DNA of 64,000 nucleotides from Caldatribacterium sp051549785 (lineage in GTDB: Bacteria; Atribacterota; Atribacteria; Atribacterales; Caldatribacteriaceae): assembly GCF_051549785.1 (NCBI RefSeq), contig NZ_CP189974.1, positions 1,550,001 to 1,614,000 on the forward strand, given 5' to 3'. Each line of letters opens with the position of its first letter. The stretch's first letter is position 1. The position numbers and the translations under genes are program-made. Positions 17,128 to 25,361 of this stretch are shown one piece after another. The notes beneath the pieces were generated by a model. That model had not been told where the DNA came from. It was given only the letters and a program-made list of their open reading frames with translations, and made no database searches.

Positions 17128-18214
17128 TCCTGTAACTTTTGCCGTTCTTGGGGCAGGACACGGTGGGCAGGCTCTGGCGGGGTACCTTGCCCTCAAGGGT
17201 TTTCCAGTGCGGCTTTTCAACCGAACTCCCGAGCGCCTTCGTCCCATACAGCTTCTTGGAGGCATACAGGTTGAGGGAGAGGTCAGTGGCTTTGCCCCTA
17301 TCCCGGTTGCAACCTCGGATATCCGGGAAGCCATAGCGGGTACCCAGGTCATCATGGTGGTTCTCCCGGCCACAGGTCATCGGGACATTGCCGAACGCCT
17401 GAGCCCTTACCTCGAGGACGGGCAGATGATCGTCCTCAACCCTGGGAGGACAGGAGGTGCGCTTGAAGTACGCCAGGTTCTCAGAGAAACTTCCTGCACA
17501 AAAGACGTCCTCATCGCCGAAGCTCAGACCTTTCTCTTCGCCAGCCGGATCAGCGGACCGGCGCAGGTCCGGATATTCCGGGTGAAGAACAGCATCCCGG
17601 TTGCTGCCCTACCGGCGTACGAAACTGTGAGGGTCGTCCAGACGCTTCGGGTTGCCCTACCCCAGTTCGTTCCCGAAGACAGCATCCTGAAAACGAGTTT
17701 CAACAACATTGGTGCCGTTTTCCATCCTACCATCACCATCCTCAACGCGGCCCGAATAGAGAGCACCCACGGGGAGTTCGACTACTACATCGAGGGCGTC
17801 ACACCCTCTGTTGCCCTCGTCCTTGAAGAGGTGGACAGGGAGAGGGTGAAAGTCGCGGAAGCCCTGGGAGTCCGCGCCATCACCGCCCGGGAATGGCTGT
17901 ATTCGGCCTACGACGTTTCCGGGAGAAACCTCTTTGAGGCTATCCAGAACAACGCGGGATACCAGGGGATTCGAGCACCCTCCACCATTTTCCACCGATA
18001 TATCACGGAAGATGTCCCTACAAGCCTTGTCCCCATTGCTTCTCTGGGGAAAATGCTCGGTGTGCCCACGCCGACCATCGATAGCCTCATTCACCTTGCT
18101 TCGGTCCTCCACGGGAAGGACTATTGGAGAGAGGGAAGAACCGTGGAGAAGCTTGGGCTGCAAGGGTTAAGCGTGAAGGACATCCATGAGCTGGTGGTGA
18201 CCGGTGGAAAGTAA
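17120..18214 (+). CDS. Opine dehydrogenase-family protein
   Basis: The 364-residue NAD(P) dehydrogenase resembles octopine/nopaline dehydrogenases: the Rossmann turn GAGHGG at 11-16, a two-domain layout, and in the C-terminal domain NNIGAVFHPTITILNAARIE, which carries the catalytic His (with Asn context) of the family, then EFDYYIEGVTP. Such enzymes reductively condense an amino acid with a 2-oxo acid, or run the reverse reaction. The GTG start at 17120 lies inside the end of the ATP-grasp gene, and its own end overlaps the next gene by 11 bases, so the three proteins are almost surely made together. The substrate is unknown. Confidence 0.85.
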   Translation: MLDPVTFAVLGAGHGGQALAGYLALKGFPVRLFNRTPERLRPIQLLGGIQVEGEVSGFAPIPVATSDIREAIAGTQVIMVVLPATGHRDIAERLSPYLEDGQMIVLNPGRTGGALEVRQVLRETSCTKDVLIAEAQTFLFASRISGPAQVRIFRVKNSIPVAALPAYETVRVVQTLRVALPQFVPEDSILKTSFNNIGAVFHPTITILNAARIESTHGEFDYYIEGVTPSVALVLEEVDRERVKVAEALGVRAITAREWLYSAYDVSGRNLFEAIQNNAGYQGIRAPSTIFHRYITEDVPTSLVPIASLGKMLGVPTPTIDSLIHLASVLHGKDYWREGRTVEKLGLQGLSVKDIHELVVTGGK

Positions 18215-19835
18215 AAAGGTCCTTGGAGCCTCGTTGGGAACCTGTGTCCACGTTGCCGGGGTGTACGGATTCCTGACCCTTGCTGAGCGTTTCGGATACC
18301 AGACGGTTTTCCTCGGTCCTGCCCGCTCTCCCCGGGAGGTCGTCGAGGCGGTTTTCCAAGAACGCCCGTCAATGGTCATCGTTGGATACCGTCTCACAGA
18401 ATGTGTGGCGGAGAGGCTCTTTAAGGAGCTACAGAATCTTGTGACTAGGCACGGCCTCTTTCGGATTCCCTGGGTTTTGAGCTGTACTCCTCAAATTGAG
18501 CCTGTAGCCCGCAAATCTGGCCTTTTTACCTATATCTTTACCGGAAGGGAACCCTTTTCGGAGATTGTGGCGAGCTTAGTCGGACCGGGGGAAGAACGCA
18601 AAGAGGATACCTATCCTGGAACCCTTCCTGAGCGTATTGCCGCGAGGTACCCCTTCCCCCTTCTCCGCCACCACTTTGGCCTTCCCACGGTGGAGGAAAC
18701 GGTGGAAGGGGTGCGCCGCATAAGCGAGGCGAAAGTGGTGGACGTTATTTCCCTTGGCCCGGACCAAAACGCCCAGGAGTTCTTCTTCGAACCTCACAGA
18801 ATGGACGAGACCCACAAAGGAGCAGGAGGAGTTCCCCTGCGACGGAGAGAAGACCTTGTGGCCATATTTGAGGCCTCTCGAAGGGGGAACTTTCCCCTCC
18901 TCCGCTGCTACAGCGGAACGAACCACCTCAAGGAGTGGGCACACCTTCTGCACGAAACCATCCGTATCGCCTGGGGGGCGGTCCCCATCTTCTGGTACAG
19001 CGAGCTCGATGGACGATCGAAACGGCCACTCCCTGAGGCCATCAGGGAGAACCTGGAAGCCATGAAGACCTACATCGACCTTGGAGTTCCCATAGAGGTG
19101 AACGACGCACACCAGTGGAGCCTCCGGGGAGCTCCAGACAGCGTCGCCGTGGCCTCTTTTTTCCTTGGGGCGTACATTGCCAAAAAGCTCGGCGCTCGAT
19201 ACTACGTCGCCCAGTACATGCTGAATACCCCTCCGGGCATTGTCCCCCGGGCGGATCTCGCCAAAATGCTTGCCAAAAAAGACCTTGTGCAGACTCTTGA
19301 AGACGCGACTTTTACCGTCTTCACCCAGATCCGGGGAGGGCTGGCCCACTTCTCTCCACATCTTGAGATCGCCAAAGGACAGCTTGCGGCTTCGACCTTC
19401 CTTGGACTTTTCCTTCGCCCTCACATCGTTCACGTGGTGAACTTCTCCGAGGGCGACCACCTGGCCCGACCTGAAGAGGTCATCGAAAGCGCCCATATTG
19501 TTCAGGGCGTCCTGAAAGACGCCCTCTTTGACCTTCCCGACGCTGCGAAAGACCCCTACATTGCAGAACACCGGGCACGGATAAAGCAGGAGGCGCTCCT
19601 CCTTCTCGAGGCCCTAAAGAGCCTGGGTCAGGAGGAAGACCCCTTCCTTGACCTAGGGGTCCTTGCTGGAGCAGTTACAAGAGGTCTCTTTGACGCCCCT
19701 CATCTTCTCGGCAACCCCTGGGCTAAAGGAAAGATCCAGACGAGAATCGTTGAAGGCATGCTTTACCCTGTCGATGAAAAAGGGCGTGTACTCAGCGAGG
19801 AAGAGCGCTTGAGGCGCTTGGGATTCTCCTTTTAA
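18204..19835 (+). CDS. Cobalamin-binding, GlmS/GlmE-like two-domain protein
   Basis: The N-terminal domain (about 1-130) looks like the small B12-binding subunit of glutamate mutase: KKVLGASLGTCVHVAG aligns with the DxHxxG loop, with His16 and Gly19 kept but the Asp replaced by Cys14. The larger part (about 215-480) reads like the TIM-barrel partner: FPLLRCYSGTNHLKEWA, IEVNDAHQWSLRGAPDSVAV, KLGARYYVAQYMLNTPPGI. The layout suggests a fused B12-dependent carbon-skeleton mutase or aminomutase acting on an amino acid. I cannot name the substrate. Its 3' end overlaps convergent asd by 4 bases. It could instead be a corrinoid methyltransferase, which I think less likely. Confidence 0.65.
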   Translation: MESKKVLGASLGTCVHVAGVYGFLTLAERFGYQTVFLGPARSPREVVEAVFQERPSMVIVGYRLTECVAERLFKELQNLVTRHGLFRIPWVLSCTPQIEPVARKSGLFTYIFTGREPFSEIVASLVGPGEERKEDTYPGTLPERIAARYPFPLLRHHFGLPTVEETVEGVRRISEAKVVDVISLGPDQNAQEFFFEPHRMDETHKGAGGVPLRRREDLVAIFEASRRGNFPLLRCYSGTNHLKEWAHLLHETIRIAWGAVPIFWYSELDGRSKRPLPEAIRENLEAMKTYIDLGVPIEVNDAHQWSLRGAPDSVAVASFFLGAYIAKKLGARYYVAQYMLNTPPGIVPRADLAKMLAKKDLVQTLEDATFTVFTQIRGGLAHFSPHLEIAKGQLAASTFLGLFLRPHIVHVVNFSEGDHLARPEEVIESAHIVQGVLKDALFDLPDAAKDPYIAEHRARIKQEALLLLEALKSLGQEEDPFLDLGVLAGAVTRGLFDAPHLLGNPWAKGKIQTRIVEGMLYPVDEKGRVLSEEERLRRLGFSF

Positions 19836-19844
19836 AGAATCCCC
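19821..19844. terminator. Bidirectional hairpin at convergent gene ends
   Basis: GGGATTCT (19821-19828) and AGAATCCC (19837-19844) pair perfectly over eight bases around CCTTTTAA, which contains both stop codons (TAA on each strand). It may end transcription for both the B12-protein and asd operons, although the T-run is inside the loop. Confidence 0.5.
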
Positions 19845-20851
19845 TCCCGCAAGAGGAGTTCGGCAATCTGGATGGCGTTGAGCGCCGCCCCCTTGCGGAG
19901 CTGGTCCCCAACCACCCAGAGGTTCAGCCCTCGCTCCAGAGAAATATCCTCCCGAATCCGCCCAACGTAGCACTCGTCCTTTCCAGCAACGAAAAGGGGC
20001 ATCGGGTAGAGACGATTCTCTGGGTCGTCCTGAACCACCACTCCCGGGAAGTTCGAAAGGAGTTCCACTGCTTTTTCCCGGGTGATCTTCCGTTCCGTCT
20101 CAACGTTGATGGCTACGGAATGAGCCCGGAACACCGGAACCCGAACACAGGTTGCCGTTACCTGAATAGAAGGATCCTCCATGATTTTTCGCGTTTCCCA
20201 GACCATTTTCATCTCTTCCTTTGTGTAGAAGTTCTCTAAGAATACGTCGATATGGGGAATGAGGTTAAAGGCAATCTGGTAAGGGAAAACCCGAGCCTCT
20301 AAGGGTTTTCCCTGGGCATAGGCCACAATCTGTTCCTCGAGTTCCCTCATGGCCTGTGCTCCTGCCCCGGAAGTCGCCTGGTAGCTTGCCGCCACGATCC
20401 GGCGAATCTTTCCGTAATCATGGAGGGGCTTTAAGGGCACAACAGAGATAATGGTGGTGCAGTTGGGATTGGCGATGATGCCCCGTTTCTTCACCTCACG
20501 AACCCGGTGGGGGTTGACCTCCGGAACGATCAGAGGAACATCGTCTTCGAGACGGAACGCGGAAGAGTTATCCACCACCAGACACCCACTCTCCACCGCT
20601 TTGGGAGCAAACTCCCGACTTACAGAAGCACCGGCACTGAACAGCGCAAGGTCACACCCGGAAAAACTCGAAGGACCCAGAACCTCAACAGGGATTTCCT
20701 CTCCTCTGAAATGCACTGTCTTCCCCTGAGAACGTGGGGAGGCCAGAGGTTTCAAATCCCGGAGAGGGAACTCCCGTTCCTCAAGAATGCGGAGCATTTC
20801 CTGTCCGACCGCTCCTGTGGCACCGACCACGGCAACCCTAAGAGCCTTCAC
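19832..20851 (-). CDS. asd: Aspartate-semialdehyde dehydrogenase
   Basis: It reduces aspartyl phosphate to aspartate semialdehyde with NADPH, the branch point to threonine, methionine and lysine. The 339-residue protein has the NADP loop GATGAVGQEML (10-20), the active-site Cys131 in NPNCTT, and the substrate-binding GAQA and HS segments (SGAGAQAMRE; FRAHSVAIN). The GTG start overlaps the end of lysC by 14 bases. It is the last gene of the thrC-thrB-lysC-asd operon. Confidence 0.95.
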   Translation of the reverse strand: MKALRVAVVGATGAVGQEMLRILEEREFPLRDLKPLASPRSQGKTVHFRGEEIPVEVLGPSSFSGCDLALFSAGASVSREFAPKAVESGCLVVDNSSAFRLEDDVPLIVPEVNPHRVREVKKRGIIANPNCTTIISVVPLKPLHDYGKIRRIVAASYQATSGAGAQAMRELEEQIVAYAQGKPLEARVFPYQIAFNLIPHIDVFLENFYTKEEMKMVWETRKIMEDPSIQVTATCVRVPVFRAHSVAINVETERKITREKAVELLSNFPGVVVQDDPENRLYPMPLFVAGKDECYVGRIREDISLERGLNLWVVGDQLRKGAALNAIQIAELLLREGIL

Positions 20852-22073
20852 GGAGAATCACCTCACTGTCGCTGATAAACGTCTTGTGCAGTGCCCGAAC
20901 CGATTCTTCAACCCGGCCCTTCGGGATGAGGCAGGAAATCCGGAGGTTTGAGGTGCTGATCATGTCGATATTCACCCCACAGCGTGCCAGGGTGTCAAAC
21001 ATGCGAAAGGCAATGCGGGGGTCATTTGCCACCCCCGCCCCCACCACCGATACCTTCCCCACGTCTTCGTCGAACTTCACCCCTTCAAAGGAGAGGATCT
21101 TCTGCAGGTCTTCGAGGGCTCTCCGTACCTTCCCCTCATCTTCCCGGGGAATCACGAAGGCAATGTCCTTCTTGCCCTCCCGCCCTTCGCTCTGGATAAT
21201 CATATCGAGGGACACCGAGAAGTCGGCAAGAGTCCGCAGGATGAGGGCAGCAACACCGGGCTCGTCCGGAACCCCAAGAAGGACAACCTTGACAACCTCA
21301 AGACTGTGGGTGATGGCTCGCACTTTGACTTCCTCCATATTTTCCACCTCCTCCACCCACGTTCCCTCCTCTTCAAAGAACGTCGAGCGAACGTGAACCC
21401 GAACCCGATAGAGCCTTGAGAAGTCTACCGCGCGAAGCTGCAGGACCTTCGCGCCAAGGCTTGCCATCTCCGACATCTCATCGTAAGAAATGCGGGGGAT
21501 TTTCCTCGCCTCAGGGACAATGCGGGGGTCTGCTGTGAAAACCCCTGCAACGTCGGTGTAAATCTCGCACACATCGGCCCGGAGAGCCGCCGCCAGAGCA
21601 CAGGCCGTGGTATCGCTCCCTCCCCGGCCAAGGGTAGTGATGTCCCCGCTTTCGGTAACACCCTGGAAACCGGCGACGATGACCACCTTTCCCTCGTTGA
21701 GGTGACGGAAAATCCTCTCCACCTCGACTCTGAGGATGCGGGCCTTGGTGTGCACGTCAGTGGTGATGATTCCTGCCTGTCCTCCGGTAAGAGCAATCGA
21801 GGGCACTCCCTGGGCAAAAAGAGCAATAGAGAGCAGGGCAATGGAGACCTGCTCTCCCGTGGCAAGAAGCACATCCACCTCTCGCTCTGGAGGAAACGGA
21901 TGGAGTTCCTGGGCCATGGCAAGCAGAGCATCGGTAGTTTTCCCCATCGCCGAGACCACCACAACCAGTCGGTGGCCTTCGAGGAAGTACCGGCGAACCC
22001 GGGAAGCTACATGGCGAATCCTCTCCAAATCGGCGACCGAAGATCCTCCGTATTTCTGGACGACAAGACTCAC
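20838..22073 (-). CDS. lysC: Aspartate kinase
   Basis: The kinase phosphorylates aspartate, opening the aspartate family pathway. In 411 residues the KYGGSS signature is at 7-12, the DITTLGRGGSDTTA loop near residue 160-175, and two C-terminal ACT domains carry allosteric control (VTEV-like strands, SVVGAGVANDPRIA). The size fits the short, single-function enzyme like B. subtilis LysC, sensitive to lysine and/or threonine; which effector applies cannot be read here. It overlaps thrB by 4 bases and asd by 14. Confidence 0.95.
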   Translation of the reverse strand: MSLVVQKYGGSSVADLERIRHVASRVRRYFLEGHRLVVVVSAMGKTTDALLAMAQELHPFPPEREVDVLLATGEQVSIALLSIALFAQGVPSIALTGGQAGIITTDVHTKARILRVEVERIFRHLNEGKVVIVAGFQGVTESGDITTLGRGGSDTTACALAAALRADVCEIYTDVAGVFTADPRIVPEARKIPRISYDEMSEMASLGAKVLQLRAVDFSRLYRVRVHVRSTFFEEEGTWVEEVENMEEVKVRAITHSLEVVKVVLLGVPDEPGVAALILRTLADFSVSLDMIIQSEGREGKKDIAFVIPREDEGKVRRALEDLQKILSFEGVKFDEDVGKVSVVGAGVANDPRIAFRMFDTLARCGVNIDMISTSNLRISCLIPKGRVEESVRALHKTFISDSEVILREGS

Positions 22074-22978
22074 AGGATTTCAACCCTCGCGCCCTTTTCC
22101 TCAGGATGCACTTCCTGAATCCTCACCGCCACACCCCGGGCAGCGAAAATTCCGGCGATTTCCCTTTTTTCCTCTTCCTCAAGGGGTCGGGAAAGGACAA
22201 GAAGCAGTGTTGGACCGGAACCGCTGATGACCACATTCCCCAAGCCCTTCCCTTTCACATATGCTTTCACTTCGGGAAAACCGGTTACGTATTTTCCCCG
22301 GTACGGTTCATGGATGCGGTCCTCTAAAGCACGGAAGAACCCTTCACGGTCTCGGGTAAAGAGGCTCCCCAGGAGGAAGGCAAGGTGGGAGAGGGAGAAC
22401 ACCACATCCTCCCTGGGGTAGGAAGCGGGGAGCACACCCCGCATGATTTCGGTACTCAGAGTATAGTTGGGAATGAGCACAAAGAGGGAGAAAAGCGGGG
22501 GAAAGGAAAACCGCTGGTAGAAGACCCTCCCCTCCTCCCGGAGGGCAATGGTGAACCCTCCCACGAAGGCCGGGATGACGTTGTCGGGGTGTCCCTCAAG
22601 GGCGACGGCAAGCTCGAGCATCTCCTCAAACTTCAGCTTCCCCCCACAGAGCGCATTTGCTACCGTTACCCCGGCAACGATGCACGCGGCGCTGCTCCCG
22701 AGCCCCCGGGCAATGGGGATGTCGTTTGTGGCGCAGACCCTGAGACCTACTCCCTCAAAGCCAAGCCGCTCCCAGGTTTTCCGCACGGCAACGAAGAAGA
22801 GGTTTCGCTCGTCCTGCGGCACTTCCCCTTCACCCTCCCCCCGGTGGTGGAGAAAGAAGGACCGTTCCTCCGTGGTTTCCACCTCCACCTCATAGGTGAG
22901 GTCAAGGGCAAGACCTAAAACGTCGAATCCACAGGAGAGGTTCGCCGAAGTCGCAGGAACACAGGCACGGAGTTTCAC
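22070..22978 (-). CDS. thrB: Homoserine kinase
   Basis: A GHMP-family kinase of 302 residues that phosphorylates homoserine with ATP. The ATP-binding motif PIARGLGSSAACI is at 88-100 and the N-terminal VPATSANLSCGFDVLGLAL is the classic homoserine-kinase start. The C-terminal GHMP glycine-rich segment reads VVISGSGPTLLLVLS. The gene overlaps thrC and lysC by 4 bases each. The homoserine dehydrogenase needed between asd and thrB is not in the window. Confidence 0.95.
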   Translation of the reverse strand: MKLRACVPATSANLSCGFDVLGLALDLTYEVEVETTEERSFFLHHRGEGEGEVPQDERNLFFVAVRKTWERLGFEGVGLRVCATNDIPIARGLGSSAACIVAGVTVANALCGGKLKFEEMLELAVALEGHPDNVIPAFVGGFTIALREEGRVFYQRFSFPPLFSLFVLIPNYTLSTEIMRGVLPASYPREDVVFSLSHLAFLLGSLFTRDREGFFRALEDRIHEPYRGKYVTGFPEVKAYVKGKGLGNVVISGSGPTLLLVLSRPLEEEEKREIAGIFAARGVAVRIQEVHPEEKGARVEIL

Positions 22979-24045
22979 AGCCTCTCCCTCCCAAGTCCGA
23001 GGAGTTCCACCACCGCCTCTTCCCGTGGTTCAACCTCTTCAATTTTTCCCTCGTTCTGTCTGACGGCAATGTCGGGATCCTTCAGACCATGCCCGGTGAG
23101 AATGCACACCACCGTTTCTTTTCCCCGAAACATTCCCTCCCGTGCCTTCTTCATAACACCTGCAAGGGAGGCCGCGGAAGCAGGCTCCACGAAAAGCCCT
23201 TCCTCTTCCGCAAGCGTCCGCTGGGCAAGGAGAATCTCCTCGTCACTCACGGCGTCAATGAGCCCACCGGACTCATCCCGGGCAGCAATGGCCCCCTTCC
23301 AGCTGGCCGGATTGCCAATACGGATGGCAGTGGCCACCGTCTGGGGGTTTTCCACGGGCCTCCCCAGAACAAGCGGGCAGGCACCTTCGGCCTGGAAGCC
23401 GAACATCTTTGGCAGGGCACGGGTTTTCCCTCGCTCGAAGAACTCCTTGAAACCCCTCCAGTACGCCGTGATGTTCCCTGCATTCCCCACGGGAAGCGCA
23501 AGGATATCGGGAACACCTTCAAGCCATTCCACAATCTCAAACGCCGCGGTTTTCTGCCCCTCAATGCGGTAGGGGTTGATGGAGTTGACGAGCGCCACCG
23601 GATAGTTGGCCGTGATGAAACGCACAATGCGCAGTGCGTCGTCAAAGTTCCCGCGTACCGCCAGAACTCTCGCTCCATGCATCAACGCCTGAGAGAGCTT
23701 CCCCAGGGCGATTTTTCCCTGAGGGATGAGGACGATACAGGAGAGCCCCGCCCTGCGGGCATACGCTGCGGCCGAGGCAGAGGTGTTCCCGGTTGAGGCA
23801 CACATCACCACTGCTTTCCCTTCCTCCTTGGCCTTGGCAATGGCCACCACCATACCCCGGTCTTTGAAAGACCCCGTGGGGTTCATTCCTTCGAACTTGA
23901 AAAAGAGCGCCCCTACCCTGAGGCGTTTCTCAAGAGACGTCGAGCGAATGAGGGGCGTGTTGCCCTCTTCAAGGGTCAGAAGCGGTGTCGCCGCCGTTAC
24001 AGGCAGGTATTCAGCAAAGTACGCAAGAATTCCCGGCCAGCGCAA
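22975..24045 (-). CDS. thrC: Threonine synthase
   Basis: A PLP enzyme of 356 residues that converts phosphohomoserine to threonine. The PLP lysine is Lys61 in NPTGSFKDRGM, the phosphate cradle is GNAGN, and ASTGNTSASAAAYA holds the cofactor ring. The length matches the short class. It begins with TTG at 24045 after a GGGGGAG site and is the first gene of the thr/asp operon; the promoter must lie in the 53-base gap to the divergent gene, where I see only a poor candidate (TATGCT). Confidence 0.95.
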   Translation of the reverse strand: MRWPGILAYFAEYLPVTAATPLLTLEEGNTPLIRSTSLEKRLRVGALFFKFEGMNPTGSFKDRGMVVAIAKAKEEGKAVVMCASTGNTSASAAAYARRAGLSCIVLIPQGKIALGKLSQALMHGARVLAVRGNFDDALRIVRFITANYPVALVNSINPYRIEGQKTAAFEIVEWLEGVPDILALPVGNAGNITAYWRGFKEFFERGKTRALPKMFGFQAEGACPLVLGRPVENPQTVATAIRIGNPASWKGAIAARDESGGLIDAVSDEEILLAQRTLAEEEGLFVEPASAASLAGVMKKAREGMFRGKETVVCILTGHGLKDPDIAVRQNEGKIEEVEPREEAVVELLGLGRERL

Positions 24046-24098
24046 GAAAAACTCCCCCTTCTTTACTCCGAGTTCTTCTTAGCATACCATAAAAAAAT

Positions 24099-25361
24099 AT
24101 GGAGAAAAAGCACGTGCTTCTTGTCAGTAACGGATACGGAGAGGATTCCTTCGCAGCCCTTATACTAGAAGAACTCCTGGGACTGGCCGAAACCCGGGGC
24201 GTTGCCCTTGAGGTGGGCATTGTTCCCCTGGTGGGAGAAGGCAAAGCCTTTGAGGGTATAGTGCAGAGGTTTCCAGGCCGGGTGAACCTGCTCCACGTTT
24301 CCCCCTCTTTTCCGTACGGTGGGGTGTACCTGGGGAGCTTTCCCCAGCGCGTCTTTCGGCTTCTTACCGACGCATTCCGGGGAGGAATAAGGAACGCGCT
24401 GGCCGTTTATCGCCTTCTCAGGCACTGCCCGCTGTCCTTCGACATGGTGATTGGAGTCGGGGACATCCTTCCCCTCCTTTTCGGTCTTCTTGGTACCGGA
24501 AAGAAGGTGTATCTCTTCGCCTGTGCCCATACCGATCTTTTGCGAATTCGAAAGAAACCCTATGAGCGTCTGGGAAGGATCACGGCGCTCTTCTTCCGGC
24601 ATGGAACGGCAAAGGTCTACACCCGGGATGCCCCAACCGCCCTGTGGTTCCAGAGTCTGGGTATTCGGGCCGAATTCCTCGGATTTGTGGGTCCGGAAAT
24701 CCCTTCGGGTTCCTGCAGGGAAAAGAACATCCTCTTTCTTCCCGGGCATCGGGGGGATTGGGAGAGGAACTTCCTCTTCCTTACAAAAACAATACTTCTT
24801 GCCCGGAACGCCCTGGCCTCCTTTGCCCTCCACTTTGTCTTCCCCTCGGAGCAAAGTGCCGTGCAGATAGCTCGGGCCATTCAGAAGGCCCGCGGGGAAT
24901 TCGTCGTCCCCTCCTCTTTTCTCCTGGGACAACAATCCATTTCCTTCAGCCAGGGAGACTACTTTGCACGCCTTGGAAGTGCTTCCCTCGTTGTGGGATT
25001 CGCAGGAACAGCCCTCGAGTACGCGGCGTTCTGTGGCATCCCCTGTATTGAACCCTGCCTCAAAGATGCTATCCAAGCAAACCCCCATTTCCTCACTGCA
25101 CGACAGGCTCTGCTCCTTCGAGAGGCCCTCATTCCCGGGGGAGACACTCCGGAAAAAACCGCCCGCGTTCTGCAGGAGGTCCTGGGGAACCTCCACGTTT
25201 TTCAGGAGAGGGCGCAGCAATTTGCCAGGACAACCTGGCAGGGGCAGGGGGAGGGAGCAAGGAACATTGCCCGGGACCTTCTCAGCATTCTTCGCACGGT
25301 GCCTCCGAAACGCCAAGGTATAGAACCTGCTGTGGGCGACTCTCGTAACGGTACACGGTGA
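24099..25361 (+). CDS. Lipid-A-disaccharide synthase-related glycosyltransferase-like protein
   Basis: The 420-residue protein resembles an LpxB-related family known from cyanobacteria and deep-branching bacteria: LLVSNGYGEDSFAALILEEL at the start, IGVGDILPLLFGLLGTGKKV, then VVGFAGTALEYAAFCGIPCI near the C-terminus, a GT-B type nucleotide-sugar region. The substrate is unknown; envelope glycan or lipid synthesis is likely. The ATG at 24099 has almost no leader or ribosome site. Its 3' end overlaps convergent nrdJ by 80 bases, so the last 25 residues (with RQGIEPAVGDSRNGTR) may be accidental extension after an ancestral stop. Confidence 0.7.
   Translation: MEKKHVLLVSNGYGEDSFAALILEELLGLAETRGVALEVGIVPLVGEGKAFEGIVQRFPGRVNLLHVSPSFPYGGVYLGSFPQRVFRLLTDAFRGGIRNALAVYRLLRHCPLSFDMVIGVGDILPLLFGLLGTGKKVYLFACAHTDLLRIRKKPYERLGRITALFFRHGTAKVYTRDAPTALWFQSLGIRAEFLGFVGPEIPSGSCREKNILFLPGHRGDWERNFLFLTKTILLARNALASFALHFVFPSEQSAVQIARAIQKARGEFVVPSSFLLGQQSISFSQGDYFARLGSASLVVGFAGTALEYAAFCGIPCIEPCLKDAIQANPHFLTARQALLLREALIPGGDTPEKTARVLQEVLGNLHVFQERAQQFARTTWQGQGEGARNIARDLLSILRTVPPKRQGIEPAVGDSRNGTR

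Noticed and set aside
18576..19571. 331-codon minus-strand frame
   Set aside because: It is antisense to the B12-protein gene, without recognisable motifs, and depends on high GC.
20838..24098. T-box, lysine or threonine leader controlling the thr operon
   Set aside because: The 53-base gap before thrC is too short for a known riboswitch and holds no peptide rich in threonine codons.
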